Shown piece by piece: positions 51,061 through 59,095 of a stretch of 64,000 bases of DNA (its first letter is position 1; every line of letters begins with the position of its first letter). A program made the translations under genes and the position numbers. Where the stretch lies: NCBI GenBank assembly GCA_012295225.1, contig WMKK01000001.1, positions 994,628-1,058,627 of the forward strand, written 5' to 3'. The notes beneath the pieces are model-generated. The model had not been told where the DNA came from. It worked only from the letters and a program-made list of their open reading frames with translations, and ran no database searches. The stretch is from Ostreococcus mediterraneus. Taxonomy: Eukaryota > Chlorophyta > Mamiellophyceae > Mamiellales > Bathycoccaceae.

Positions 51061-51810
51061 CTACTTTCTCTTGCCGTACTCGCCCGCGGATAACACGTCA
51101 AATAAAGCATCGCGGTTGCGTAAATTTCCGTGCCGCAGCGACAATACGTACTGCCGGCCGCCGACAACGTCGAGCGGAATAAACATTTGCGCGGCGATCT
51201 CCTCTAACGCATCGGCGCTCAAACCTTTCAACGGAGGCACGACATCGTCCATGGGGATTATTTCATCCACGCGATTGCCCCAGAAGTCCATGGTTGAGAT
51301 GCGCAACGCGTCGACGGAGACGTCCCGACGACGTTGCGCCACGAGCGCGAGCTCGCCCACGTATCTCGACGCGTAATACTGCAACGCCGCGCCGCATGCG
51401 ACTGAACCTATTGCAGTGGCGATTGCCGCGCCAATGAGGGTGTTTGACACTGCTTCGCCCGCGCCGATGGTGAGCGCTGGCGTCGCTAAGCCGCCGACGC
51501 CGACGAGCTGCGCGAGCTTGAAGCGCACTAGAACTCTAAAAAGCTTAATCTGCGGGCCCGTGTAGAGCTTGCGCGGGGCATCGTGTGGCGCAGAAGACAC
51601 CGCAAACCCCCTCTCGCGCGCAACCGCGTCTGGGCGAGCGCGCGAGATGATGCGCGGCGATGCATGCGCCGAGCGTTTCAGAGTGTCTCTTACGTCGCCG
51701 GCAGCCGTCGCGTACGACGTGGACGGCGCAGACGCCGTCGCGCGAAAGAGCGCCATGCTGTCAGCAGCGAGTGCGCGCGATATGCCGTTGCGTGTGAGAG
51801 CACGCGACAT
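51061..51810 (-). CDS. TMEM186-like mitochondrial membrane protein
   Basis: A 249-residue protein whose N-terminus (MSRALTRNGISRALAADSM) looks like a mitochondrial presequence. A basic, Tyr-containing segment (KLYTGPQIKLFRVLVRFKLA) leads to two hydrophobic helices (about 113-135 and 136-160), followed by YVGELALV, DALRISTMDFWGNRVDEII and a C-terminal domain. This layout, and the S-T-x-D-F-W-G-N-R block after a two-TM hairpin, resembles TMEM186, a complex I assembly factor. Resemblance is by pattern only. The first true ATG in the frame is at 51810. Location and role are inferred. Confidence 0.6.
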   Translation of the reverse strand: MSRALTRNGISRALAADSMALFRATASAPSTSYATAAGDVRDTLKRSAHASPRIISRARPDAVARERGFAVSSAPHDAPRKLYTGPQIKLFRVLVRFKLAQLVGVGGLATPALTIGAGEAVSNTLIGAAIATAIGSVACGAALQYYASRYVGELALVAQRRRDVSVDALRISTMDFWGNRVDEIIPMDDVVPPLKGLSADALEEIAAQMFIPLDVVGGRQYVLSLRHGNLRNRDALFDVLSAGEYGKRK

Positions 51811-51897
51811 GGTGTTCGGGGGTGATGACAAAGAATGCGCTGACGCGCGTCGCGTTGTGCGGTTGGTCTATCCGTGTGCGTGCGTAACAACAAAAGA

Positions 51898-53340
51898 CTA
51901 CAAGAATAAATCAGGCGCCGTGCGCGCGTAGGCACAGAAATCATCCGCATTCGCGGGTACTGCGTCTTCTCCTGCGTCGTTCAACGGCAATGGCTTGTCC
52001 GGGACGATGCCAACCTTGTTAATGTTTGTCCCGAGCGGAGTGCGGTATTGCGCCACCGTGACGCTCACCGCACTTCCGTCAGAGAGCGGTACGAGCGTTT
52101 GAATCAGACCCTTACCAAACGTGGTTTCCCCGAGGATTGTAGCGCGGTTATTGTCGCGCAACGCTCCAGCGAGGACTTCAGAGGCGCTTGCTGTGCCTTT
52201 ATTTACCAAGAGCCTGAGCGGCGTGTCGGCGTCTAACGCCGAGCGATCCGCTTCAAAGACGTCGCGCTCGCCCGAGGAATCCGCAATGTACACAATCGTC
52301 CCTTCGTTCATCAACGCTTTGGCGATTTCAAGTGCGCCTGGGAATAAACCACCGACGTTATTGCGCAAATCTAATACGTATGAATTCACGCCTTCGGCTT
52401 TTAACGCCTTGAGCGCTTCCTTTGTCTTCGCCCCCGACACTTGATTAAACGCCGACAACTTTACGTAGCCAATCTTCTTATTCTCCCCTACGTCGCACGT
52501 CGTCGACGTCACTGGCACGACGGTGTATCGTTTGCGTTGAACGACGATATCCGACTGCTTACCACCGCGGTCAACCGAAAGCGTCACCTTGCTCCCTTGT
52601 GGACCTTGCAACTCTTCCGCGACTTCGTAGAGCGATTTATCAACCGTCGGCGCGCCGTCCACCGCGTAAATTAAATCCTTTGCCTTCACCCCAGCCTCTG
52701 ATGCGGGCCCACCAGGCGTGGGCGCCACAACTATAATTTTCTTGTCGTCATCGAATCCCATCTCAATCCCAACACCACTCACATCTGCCTTCATCGTCTG
52801 CTCCGTCACGCTCGAATACTTTTCCGGCTCCAAAAAGCGCGTAAACGGGTCATCCAACTTTGCCAGCATCGCACGAATCACCTCATACGTCGTCTCACGA
52901 TCATCCAAATCATCATTCTTCAGCCCAGTCTCGCGTAATTTAAACCAATTCACGCCATTAAACGTCTTATCGACGTACGCTTTATCCACCGCGCGCCACG
53001 CCTCCAAGTAGAGCATTTGGTTTTCAGTAATCGCTTCCGCGTCGCTCGCCGCCACTGCCATCGCCACCACCGCACCGACGGCGGCACGCATCGCGACGCG
53101 CGGCATCGCCTCTCGCCGCTCGTCATCGTCCCGCCACGATGCGCCGTCGCGCGCATCGACGGGCGCGCGTCCAGTGCGCGCGACGACGTCACCCGACGCA
53201 TCGCGCCCCGCACGCGCGCACGCGGCGCGGCGCGCGCGAACCGACGCGCGCGCGCTGCGCAACGAACGCGTTCGCATCGTTCGCGTCGCGGTTGGCGCCG
53301 ACCGCGCGCGCGAGGGCGACGTGGACGTCGTCGACAGCAT
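51898..53340 (-). CDS. Thylakoid-lumen C-terminal processing protease CtpA (S41)
   Basis: A 480-residue serine protease that trims the C-terminus of the D1 protein of photosystem II. The N-terminus is a bipartite presequence: an Arg/Ser/Thr-rich stroma-targeting part, then a hydrophobic lumen-targeting helix (AAVGAVVAMAVAAS) ending in the cleavage-like A-E-A. The PDZ domain has SGVGIEMGFDDD and GGPASEAGVKAKDLIYAVDG. The catalytic Ser/Lys dyad is in NKGTASASEVLAG (Ser about 390) and TTFGKGLIQT (Lys 25 residues later). VLDLRNNVGGLFPGALE is the typical block before it. The start codons of this gene and NAE1 are only 45 bp apart. Confidence 0.94.
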   Translation of the reverse strand: MLSTTSTSPSRARSAPTATRTMRTRSLRSARASVRARRAACARAGRDASGDVVARTGRAPVDARDGASWRDDDERREAMPRVAMRAAVGAVVAMAVAASDAEAITENQMLYLEAWRAVDKAYVDKTFNGVNWFKLRETGLKNDDLDDRETTYEVIRAMLAKLDDPFTRFLEPEKYSSVTEQTMKADVSGVGIEMGFDDDKKIIVVAPTPGGPASEAGVKAKDLIYAVDGAPTVDKSLYEVAEELQGPQGSKVTLSVDRGGKQSDIVVQRKRYTVVPVTSTTCDVGENKKIGYVKLSAFNQVSGAKTKEALKALKAEGVNSYVLDLRNNVGGLFPGALEIAKALMNEGTIVYIADSSGERDVFEADRSALDADTPLRLLVNKGTASASEVLAGALRDNNRATILGETTFGKGLIQTLVPLSDGSAVSVTVAQYRTPLGTNINKVGIVPDKPLPLNDAGEDAVPANADDFCAYARTAPDLFL

Positions 53341-53385
53341 CGCTGCGTCAGTCTCTGCCGCAACGTCGACTCGACTTCATCATCC
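53341..53385. promoter_or_regulatory. 45-bp divergent gap CtpA / NAE1
   Basis: Only 45 bp separate the two divergent ATGs (53340 minus, 53386 plus). Both starts are supported by protein features (presequence; YDRQLRLWG start), so promoters must overlap the coding regions or the transcripts overlap. Confidence 0.7.
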
Positions 53386-55032
53386 ATGACGTCTGAATCG
53401 CCGCCGCCAACGTCGCGGTACGACCGGCAGTTGCGATTGTGGGGCGATGTAGGTCAGCGCAAGCTCGCGCGCGCGCGCATCGCCGCGATCGGCGTCACGC
53501 CGTCGACGATGGAGTGCATGAAGTGTCTCGTGCTCGGTGGTTGCGAATCGTTCGTCATCATCGACGACGGTGCGCGCGTGGATGCGCGTTTGGCGGGGGA
53601 GTTATTTGAAGTGTCGGTTGATGATGTCGATGGCGCGTTGAGCGCGGCGGAGGTGTGCGTGCGGGCGCTGTGTGCGTTGAATCCAGACGCGCGAGGACGC
53701 GCGCTGCGGGCGGCGCGCGACACGCTCTTCGTCGCGCGCGACGATGAAACGCCAGAAGCATTCGCTGGTGTCGACGTCGTCGTCGCTGGGGGGTTGAGTG
53801 ATGCCGAGTCTGTGGCGCTCGAGCGCGCGTGTACGGATGGGCTGACGCCATTCGTGATTACGCGCGCGTGCGGGTTGTTTGGAGAGACGCGAACGGGCGC
53901 GCTCGAGCGTTGGGCGACGGAAAATGTCACGCCTGAAGGCTCGCAAACGAGCGATTTGCGGTTGATGACACCGTGGGAGCAATTGTCGTCTTATGCGGAG
54001 ATGAAGACATGCGATTTAGAGCGGTTGGATGCGGCGGCGTTTAAACACGTACCGTTTGTGGCGTTGTTGTTGCGCGCGACGATGAGGAGCGGGACGCGGG
54101 ATAGGCGCGCGGTGAAGGAGGCGTTGACGTCAATGCGACGAGGGATGGATGAGGAGAATTTCGATGAGGCGATGGCAAATGTGCGTTATACGTGGACGGA
54201 TACTGGAGCGGTGCCGAAAGAAGTTGATGACGTTACGCGAGAGGCGGCGGAGATGAAGAACGCCGGCAAGTTGACTTTAGAAAGCGATAAGTTTTGGTTC
54301 CTGGCGTTAGCTCTGCGAGAGTTCATCGATCGCGAAGGGTGCTTGCCTTTAGAAGGAAGCATACCCGACATGACGAGCACGACTGAAGCGTACGTTGAGC
54401 TTCAGAGGCTGTACGCCGACAAGGCGGCGAGCGACGCTTTGACGGTGTGGCAGCGCGCATTGGAGCTCGCGCAAGAAGTTGGATTTTTGCAACCTGAGGA
54501 CTTTATCACCGAGCGCGACGCCAAGTCATTTTGCAAAAATAGTCGGTACGTTCGTTTCATGAAGTGGAAATCTCTCGACACCGAATTGTATGGAACAACC
54601 GGAGCGGCGGTGGACGCGCTCGCCGTCGACGCCAAGGACCCAACCAAGGCAATGTCTGTTGCAATTTTCGGCGTTTTACGCGCCGCGGATGTGTTCGCGT
54701 TCAAGCATGGCCACCGCCCCGGTGTGTATAATGATATGTCGTCAACGATGGATGTCTGCGATGAAATTGAGCGTTTGCACGCTGATGGTGAGGAATTAGT
54801 CAGTCTGACGACGACGTGGTTCACGAGCCGCGGCGTCGAGGCGCCCGAATGCGTCGCGGACGTCGCGCACGAGGTTGCTCGGTACGGTGACGGACAGTTG
54901 CATGCCGTCGGTGCAATTTTAGGCGGCATCGCGAGCCAAGAAATCATCAAAATTATCACCCAACAATACACACCGATGACGAAACGATTGATTTACGACG
55001 GAGTCCATAGCACGACGGCGTACGTAGGATGA
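53386..55032 (+). CDS. NAE1: NEDD8-activating enzyme E1 regulatory subunit (NAE1/AXR1)
   Basis: A 548-residue ThiF/UBA-fold protein. With UBA3 it forms the E1 that activates NEDD8 for cullin modification. SRYDRQLRLWGDVGQRKLA opens the protein exactly as in AXR1/APPBP1. ECMKCLVLGGCESFVIIDD is the degenerate adenylation Rossmann fold. The central helical insert (FWFLALALREFIDREGCLPL, KSFCKNSRYVRFMKWKSL) and the C-terminal QLHAVGAILGGIASQEIIKI and QQYTPMTKRLIYDG complete the family pattern. There is no catalytic cysteine domain, as expected for the regulatory half. The ATG at 53386 fits the conserved start; the longer upstream open frame is antisense to CtpA. Confidence 0.95.
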   Translation: MTSESPPPTSRYDRQLRLWGDVGQRKLARARIAAIGVTPSTMECMKCLVLGGCESFVIIDDGARVDARLAGELFEVSVDDVDGALSAAEVCVRALCALNPDARGRALRAARDTLFVARDDETPEAFAGVDVVVAGGLSDAESVALERACTDGLTPFVITRACGLFGETRTGALERWATENVTPEGSQTSDLRLMTPWEQLSSYAEMKTCDLERLDAAAFKHVPFVALLLRATMRSGTRDRRAVKEALTSMRRGMDEENFDEAMANVRYTWTDTGAVPKEVDDVTREAAEMKNAGKLTLESDKFWFLALALREFIDREGCLPLEGSIPDMTSTTEAYVELQRLYADKAASDALTVWQRALELAQEVGFLQPEDFITERDAKSFCKNSRYVRFMKWKSLDTELYGTTGAAVDALAVDAKDPTKAMSVAIFGVLRAADVFAFKHGHRPGVYNDMSSTMDVCDEIERLHADGEELVSLTTTWFTSRGVEAPECVADVAHEVARYGDGQLHAVGAILGGIASQEIIKIITQQYTPMTKRLIYDGVHSTTAYVG

Positions 55033-55088
55033 ATACACTTGTAAACGAACATGTATAACTATCAACAGTGGCTACTACGCTAAGTGTT

Positions 55089-56789
55089 TTATATTATGTC
55101 GCAATACGACGTCCCCGTACAGAGCGCCCAGCTTGCTACGGCGAAAATTACAGTTACCGTGACGCCAATAGTCAACCCACCGACGACGTCGCCGTGCTTT
55201 GTCATCAACGCGAACACCACGAATGGCTTTAACATCGCGACGAACAGAAGCGTCGTCGCCGCGGCAAACGTGTCAAAGAAAATACACGTCCCACTGGACG
55301 AGTGATTGTCACCTAACATACCAGCCGCGGTGACGAACGTAAAGCCCACGAGGCTCACCGCGCCGACGACGTACGGTCGCTTATCCGTCGACGCGACGAT
55401 GAAAACGAGCGCGGTAATTCTTATGCCCGCTCGCATGAGTGCAGGTAACAACGCGTACCATGAGTTTGTGACCATGGACGCCGTGGCGTGAGCGCCATCG
55501 GCAATGGCGAACATGCTTGCCGCACAAAACGCGAGAAAAGACTCTTGCGTGACAAAGACATTTCCCATGCGTGAGACGACTCTGCCTTCAATGTCCAACT
55601 CTTTGTCATCGTCGTCGTCTATATCACTCCAAGGTCGCACGTTTTTCAGCGATGGAAGCCACGTGGTCTTGCGAAATGCAAGCGTGCTGCCTGAGACAGC
55701 GGCGAAGCATCCTAATGCGACGAGCGCGAAACCTCCAACGCTCGCGGCGCCTCGCCACGTCGCCCAAATCAATCGAAACAACGCGCTTGCCCCAGCCGTA
55801 CTCGCTGCCAAACCCATTCCCGTCGCGGACGCCACTGATGCCGGTGAGTACGACGTCGCGTACATTAACACTAGCGCTATAACAGGCGCGTACACGCTCG
55901 CGGCTGATCCAACGTCCATAGCGCTCGACGCCGAGTTGCCGCCGACGCGACTCGTGCTCGCTTCGCCCATATTCTCAATACTCTCCATGATCATTCTAAA
56001 TAGTTCCAACGCCCCGGCGCTTAACGTCACCGTCGTCGCCACGGACTTTGAATCACTCGCATCCGCTAACGCATCCGGCAATAGTTCGGCAAACACGATC
56101 CACACCATGCACCCCGCCGCGAATCCCAACGAAAACGGCAACACTGGCTGAAATGTCTCCACAAACATAAATGCCGGCACCGCAAGCAACGGCTGCGGCA
56201 AAGACGTCACCACACACCACCACGCACACGTCACAGGTTTCACCCCTTTCGCCGCGAGCACGTTCGCAACCGCTAATCCCTCTGGAACGTTGTGCGCGCC
56301 GATGGCCAACGTCACCAACCGTCCCTGCCTCCACCCACTCTGCCCGCTAAATGACACCCCAACGCCGCATCCTTCACCGAACGCATGCGCCGCCATTATT
56401 CCCACGATCATCATCGTCTTCCTCGCGTCGGCGCCGCGTAACTCTAAAAAACTCAACCCATCCCCGCGCTCGGAGAGCCACGTTTGCGCGCGAGCGATGA
56501 GCGCCGCCCCGGCGACGACGCCCACCGCGACGGACATCGCCCCGTGCGGCTGCCCTTCGTGAATGAGGTCAAACGATGCCGCGAGCATCACGCCGCACGC
56601 GCACGCGTTGGCGAGAGAGGTAAAGTGCTTGGATACGCCCGCGCGATTGCTGCGCGCGAGGTACGGTAACGCTCCGAGCGCCGATGCGAACGCCATGATT
56701 GTCGTGAGCGCGAACACGGTGAGCACGGAGACGTGATCGGAGGCGTCGGCATGCGTAGCCGCTGCCGCGACAGTGGGGTCGACGCTCAT
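55089..56789 (-). CDS. ZIP-family zinc/metal transporter with extra C-terminal membrane domain
   Basis: A 566-residue polytopic protein. Residues about 20-265 are a ZIP domain: VFALTTIMAFASALGALPYL (TM1), SLANACACGVMLAASFDLI, then AAHAFGEGCGVGVSF and AIGAHNVPEGLAVANV, the metal-binding helices of ZIPs, and VFAELLPDAL. Residues about 310-566 add five to six more helices around an acidic loop (DIDDDDDKELDIEG), a part I cannot place in any family. The ATG at 56789 is the first in the frame. It should import Zn, Fe or Mn into the cytosol from outside or from a vesicle. It converges with NAE1 and diverges from nothing close. Confidence 0.83.
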   Translation of the reverse strand: MSVDPTVAAAATHADASDHVSVLTVFALTTIMAFASALGALPYLARSNRAGVSKHFTSLANACACGVMLAASFDLIHEGQPHGAMSVAVGVVAGAALIARAQTWLSERGDGLSFLELRGADARKTMMIVGIMAAHAFGEGCGVGVSFSGQSGWRQGRLVTLAIGAHNVPEGLAVANVLAAKGVKPVTCAWWCVVTSLPQPLLAVPAFMFVETFQPVLPFSLGFAAGCMVWIVFAELLPDALADASDSKSVATTVTLSAGALELFRMIMESIENMGEASTSRVGGNSASSAMDVGSAASVYAPVIALVLMYATSYSPASVASATGMGLAASTAGASALFRLIWATWRGAASVGGFALVALGCFAAVSGSTLAFRKTTWLPSLKNVRPWSDIDDDDDKELDIEGRVVSRMGNVFVTQESFLAFCAASMFAIADGAHATASMVTNSWYALLPALMRAGIRITALVFIVASTDKRPYVVGAVSLVGFTFVTAAGMLGDNHSSSGTCIFFDTFAAATTLLFVAMLKPFVVFALMTKHGDVVGGLTIGVTVTVIFAVASWALCTGTSYCDII

Positions 56790-56982
56790 CGCGCGCGCGC
56801 GCGGTGGCGAATGACGTGTGAGCTCTGGCGCGCGAGTGTGAGTTAAGAGAGACTCCAACAGGACGCCGTTTCGAGCGCGTGTGTAATACAAGTGCTAATG
56901 CCAGCGCACGCGGTGATGCGTGCGTGTTATACAATCAATTCAGAATAGCAATAACGTGATGTGGTCTTTGCTCGCGCGTGGA

Positions 56983-58773
56983 TTAGTACCAATCGGCGGT
57001 GCGCTGACGTTTCGATGGCGTGATTTGTTGTTCTTGGCCCAAATTGTGGCGTTGGAAATTTGTAAACGCTTGGGCGACGGCGTCGACGTAATTGTCATCT
57101 CTGCTGCGACTGTACACGCGAACCGTTCGCTGGACAAACGTGTGTGGCAGGAGCGAGCTGACTTGTTCTTTGGGAATGCTAATGGACTTTTCATCATCCC
57201 AATAATGAAAGAAGCGCACGCTGTCCACCGGGTTGCGATGCTTTTTGCCGTAGTCAATCTTCAAATTCTGCACGATGATGTCGTCCGGTTTCAAGCCGCC
57301 GGGAATGTTATTTGTGCCTTGACAAGCGGTGATGTCAGACGCAAGTACGGGCTTGAAATCTGCGACGCGCTCTTCGGGCACGGTGTACTCGTTCACAAAG
57401 CGATAGAGTTCGCGTCGGCGAATGCGACGCACGATGTCGCGCGCCTTGCCCAACGCCGCTTCGTTGCTGTTCTCAATCTGCTTCAACAACGTATCGTCCA
57501 TCTTGATGAATTCTTTGACGTCCCAAATAGAGTCACTAATTTTACTATTCCACGCCGCATCAGCTTCGACGAGAGCGTCGACAACCATGTATTCCACCGC
57601 CTTTGCTTTTTTGTGCGTGTACACGCTCTGATGCATCGTCGCGCGGGAGTGAAACAATGAATACACATTCATGATTTCACTCGATTTGAAGCAAATGCGG
57701 TCATCAATCACCTTCATGTGAGACGTCAACCGCATCGTGTCGACGTTCATGCGCACGCCCGCCTGAAACGAATCGCGCAACAAGTACTCAAACTTGTCGA
57801 CGTCGATGCCGTTTTGTTTGTTGGCGATAATGTCAAACAAGTACCTCTTCTCCTTGGCGCCGTCTTCGTTGCTCGTGATAAAATCGCACACCCGTCGCAC
57901 GACACTAGGGTCTAAATCGATGTGATTGTCATCGAGGCACCATTGAAACATATCCGCCCCCATGCGTTCGTGATTCCACGGCGCTTCGCTTTGTTTCAAA
58001 TCCCACCCGTGACGCAACGGCAAAAACTCGTTATCAAACACGTGCGAAAACGGCCCATGACCCATGTCGTGACACAACCCCGCAAGCTGCACGCATAATT
58101 TATCCTCCGAGGTCAACCCCAACCCTTTCTTCGGCGCCGAACGCTTAATCGACTCAAACACGGTGTTCGCCAAGTGACACGTGCCGAGCGAGTGCTCAAA
58201 CCTATTATGCGCCGCCCCTGGAAACACAAAGTAACTCGTCCCGAGCTGCTTCAAATCCCGCAACCGCTGCATTTGCGCCGTATCAATCACATCACACACC
58301 GTGGGATTAAAATACATGTGCCCATGCACCGGGTCGTTAAACGTCTTCCCGCGCGCGCGCCTCGCGCCTCGCCCAAACACCCCTCTCGCCTCCTCCCCCA
58401 CGTGCACGCGCGGCTCGTGCGCGATTTGCGACAACTGCGCGATAAACGGATCATCATCCGACGCGTCCCCGAACGCATCGGCATCCAACCGCGCCTCCGT
58501 CGTCATCGGCGCCGCGCTATCATCCACCGGTCCTTCGCGCGTCGTCGCCGCCACTCGCGCGCCGTCGCGGCGACCGCCATCCCCCCCCGGCGCCTTCTCG
58601 GGCGACGACAGCCCGCGATCGTCGTCCTCCGCCTCGGCCTCGCCCACGCTCGCGCTCGCGCGCATCGCCGCTCGCCACGCGTCGCGAATGACGTCGCGAA
58701 CGACGACGCGGCGAGGCGAACACGGTCGACACGGCGTCGCGTGTGGCGCTCGAGACGCCCATCGACCAATCAT
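56983..58773 (-). CDS. SAMHD1-like HD-domain dNTP triphosphohydrolase
   Basis: A 596-residue HD-superfamily enzyme like SAMHD1 and plant VEN4, which cleaves dNTPs to nucleosides and triphosphate. HD motif: HNRFEHSLGTCHLA (first His), LCHDMGHGPFSHVF (His-Asp, about 233), and NGIDVDKFEYLLRDS (last Asp). KTFNDPVHGHMYFNPTVCDV and MQRLRDLKQLGTSYFVFPGA precede it as in the family. Residues 1-135 are low-complexity and acidic; the SAM domain of animal SAMHD1 is missing, as in plants. The first true ATG is at 58773. A role in dNTP balance and organelle DNA is inferred. Confidence 0.92.
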   Translation of the reverse strand: MIGRWASRAPHATPCRPCSPRRVVVRDVIRDAWRAAMRASASVGEAEAEDDDRGLSSPEKAPGGDGGRRDGARVAATTREGPVDDSAAPMTTEARLDADAFGDASDDDPFIAQLSQIAHEPRVHVGEEARGVFGRGARRARGKTFNDPVHGHMYFNPTVCDVIDTAQMQRLRDLKQLGTSYFVFPGAAHNRFEHSLGTCHLANTVFESIKRSAPKKGLGLTSEDKLCVQLAGLCHDMGHGPFSHVFDNEFLPLRHGWDLKQSEAPWNHERMGADMFQWCLDDNHIDLDPSVVRRVCDFITSNEDGAKEKRYLFDIIANKQNGIDVDKFEYLLRDSFQAGVRMNVDTMRLTSHMKVIDDRICFKSSEIMNVYSLFHSRATMHQSVYTHKKAKAVEYMVVDALVEADAAWNSKISDSIWDVKEFIKMDDTLLKQIENSNEAALGKARDIVRRIRRRELYRFVNEYTVPEERVADFKPVLASDITACQGTNNIPGGLKPDDIIVQNLKIDYGKKHRNPVDSVRFFHYWDDEKSISIPKEQVSSLLPHTFVQRTVRVYSRSRDDNYVDAVAQAFTNFQRHNLGQEQQITPSKRQRTADWY

Positions 58774-59095
58774 GACCAGGCAACTCAAGGGGGTGCGTGT
58801 AAGTCGTGCCTACGCGCGACAGATAGATATACAGAGCGACAAAAAGTGACATCAGAGTAAAACACAAAGACGCGAGGCCTAAAAAAATAATAATAGGGTT
58901 AATACCCACGTCCAGGGAGACCCGTGATGTTCATACATTCAAAACGGCCGCGCCGCCTGCAGGTCTGCAGGTTTATCCGCGCGCGCGGTCGCGGTCGCGG
59001 TCGCGGTCGCGGTCGCCACACGCGCGCGCGCCCGCCCGCGAGCGAGCCCGAGAGACATCGCACACGCGGTGTTCGTCCTTTTCGACGCGGTTTCG
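58774..59095. promoter_or_regulatory. Divergent intergenic region SAMHD1-like / ClpB-like, with hexamer repeat
   Basis: 322 bp between divergent ATGs. 58845-58930 is AT-rich (aaaaaaataataatag). 58984-59017 is a hexanucleotide microsatellite, GGTCGC repeated five to six times. CCTGCAGGTCTGCAGG at about 58960 is a pair of overlapping palindromes. No heat-shock element (nGAAnnTTCn) could be recognised. Confidence 0.5.
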
